Below are positions 63,174 through 64,000 of a stretch of DNA of 64,000 nt, one piece after another (position 1 is the first letter of the stretch; each line of letters starts with the position of its first letter). The notes under the pieces were generated by a model that was not told where the DNA came from, did no database searches, and was given only the letters and a program-made list of their open reading frames with translations. The stretch is from Halorubrum sp. 2020YC2 (lineage in GTDB: Archaea > Halobacteriota > Halobacteria > Halobacteriales > Haloferacaceae), in NCBI RefSeq assembly GCF_018623055.1, contig NZ_CP076019.1, positions 992,001-1,056,000 of the forward strand, given 5' to 3'. The position numbers were made by a program, and so were the translations under genes.

Positions 63174-64000
63174 ATGGAGTTCCAGCTAACGGACGAACAG
63201 AAGCAGCTGCGCGAGGAGGTACGGAAGTTCGCGGACGAGGAGATCCGACCGGTCGCCACCGAGTACGACGTCGAGGAGGCGTACCCCCACGAGGTGATGG
63301 ACAAGGCGGCCGACATGGGACTGTTAGCGCCGCACGTCCCGGTCGAGTACGGCGGGATCGGCTACTCCTCGCTGGAGAACGCGATCCTCACCGAGGAGCT
63401 GTTCGCGGCCGACCCGGGGATCGGGCTCTGTATCTCCAGCGCCGGGTTCGGCGCGGAGGCCCTGATGGAGTTCGGCACGGAGGACCAGAAGGAGCGCGTC
63501 CTCCCGGAGGTGACCGCGGGCGACGCGGTGATGGGGTCGGCCATCTCGGAGCCGCAGGCGGGGTCTGACGTGACCTCGGTCGCGACGCGCGCGGAGAAGC
63601 GCGAGGCGCGCAGCGCCTCGGAACGGAGCGGCAGCGCCGCGGAGAAGGACGGCGACGAGTGGGTGATCAACGGCTCGAAGATGTGGATCACGAACGGCAC
63701 CGTCGCGGACTACTTCGTCGTCGTCTGCGAGACGGACCCCGAGATCGACGACCGCTACTCCGGCTACTCGCAGATCCTCGTCGAGGGCGACCGCGACGGC
63801 CTCACCCGCGACAAGATCACCGGGAAGCTCGGGATCCGCGCGAGCGACACCGCGGAGCTGCGCTTCGACGACGTCCGGGTGCCCGAGGAGAACCTCATCG
63901 GGCAGCGCGGGATGGGCTTTCTCCAACTCATGCAGTTCTTCGACGAGACCCGCACCGCGGTCGCCGCGCAGGGCGTCGGCATCGCCCGCGGCGCGGCCGA
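63174..64000 (+). CDS. Acyl-CoA dehydrogenase, 3'-truncated by the window end
   Basis: The first 275 residues of an FAD acyl-CoA dehydrogenase, frame open to base 64000. It starts MEFQLTDEQKQLREEVRKFA and has AISEPQAGSDVTSVATRAEK, WVINGSKMWITNG, KLGIRASDTAELRFDDVRVP, and FFDETRTAVAAQGVG. These match the family up to the usual middle and C-terminal domains, which lie outside. At residues 143-158 an insert of about 16 residues (REARSASERSGSAAEK) splits AEK and DGDEW and duplicates AEK. Substrate chain length unknown. Confidence 0.92.
   Translation, partial: MEFQLTDEQKQLREEVRKFADEEIRPVATEYDVEEAYPHEVMDKAADMGLLAPHVPVEYGGIGYSSLENAILTEELFAADPGIGLCISSAGFGAEALMEFGTEDQKERVLPEVTAGDAVMGSAISEPQAGSDVTSVATRAEKREARSASERSGSAAEKDGDEWVINGSKMWITNGTVADYFVVVCETDPEIDDRYSGYSQILVEGDRDGLTRDKITGKLGIRASDTAELRFDDVRVPEENLIGQRGMGFLQLMQFFDETRTAVAAQGVGIARGAA
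63591..63647. repeat. In-frame 48-bp insert with 9-bp flanking duplication
   Basis: GCGGAGAAG occurs at 63591-63599 and again at 63639-63647, flanking an in-frame insert that holds the perfect hairpin CGAGGCG/CGCCTCG and other short palindromic segments. Length is a multiple of three, so the reading frame is kept. Confidence 0.7.

Noticed and set aside
1-64000. tRNA genes or CRISPR array
   Set aside because: Reading the intergenic stretches I found no T-loop-like GGTTCGAATC-type sequence in context and no regularly spaced repeat-spacer pattern; the tandem repeats here have no spacers.

Overview
The window is GC-rich archaeal chromosome with very acidic proteins, GTG starts, ATGA/GTGA stop-start overlaps and TTTAA/TTTAT boxes about 25-30 nt before start codons (leaderless promoters). 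A TFB gene, aIF2-alpha, ribosomal proteins L44e and S27e, Nop10, archaeosine synthase and geranylgeranyl reductase make it archaeal. The acidity and small C2H2-like/HTH repertoire make it a haloarchaeon; Halorubrum is my best guess, not proven. I see no tRNA, rRNA, CRISPR array or intact insertion sequence.

Layout. 1-560: a structured non-coding repeat (copy A). 565-4031: membrane protein, small CxxC protein, acylphosphatase and a phosphohexomutase. 4286-9472: a complete BMP-type (nucleoside-like) ABC importer. 9546-12341: ferredoxin, geranylgeranyl reductase and Rieske protein, a plausible lipid-saturation redox unit. 12511-13300: an AT-rich orphan ORF next to repeat copy B. 13352-24291: amidohydrolase, FMN-binding protein, ArcS, stress protein, MATE and DMT transporters, 7TM histidine kinase, UbiA-family protein and a double VOC protein. 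24458-28550, all on the minus strand: a DUF35/thiolase pair, then the conserved translation operon L44e-S27e-aIF2alpha-Nop10-PAC2, whose PAC2 gene is frameshifted. 28668-41953: cyclase, S9 peptidase, methylmalonyl-CoA epimerase and mutase, PH-domain protein, FNT channel, methyltransferase, large hybrid PAS kinase, OsmC, sugar transporter and UPF0173 hydrolase. 42059-47866: zinc-ribbon protein, FAH-family enzyme, HflX, then hisC, an adenylate-kinase-like gene and a CDP-alcohol phosphatidyltransferase in one run. 47894-54737: stress protein, membrane proteins, MFS transporter, M24 peptidase, TFB and Nudix. 54818-64000: a large unassigned coiled-coil protein, wHTH regulator, PurA, membrane protein, aldo-keto reductase, an Lrp-aminotransferase-ABM run, and an acyl-CoA dehydrogenase cut by the window end.

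Most notable: two copies of an about 260-bp multi-hairpin element whose 19-bp stem shows compensatory base changes; a chain of ATGA-overlapped mini-ORFs made by a 23-bp tandem repeat between an aminotransferase and the next gene; the one-base frameshift in a C6 tract of PAC2; a palindrome-rich in-frame insert in the acyl-CoA dehydrogenase; and an unusual number of short perfect tandem repeats at gene borders.
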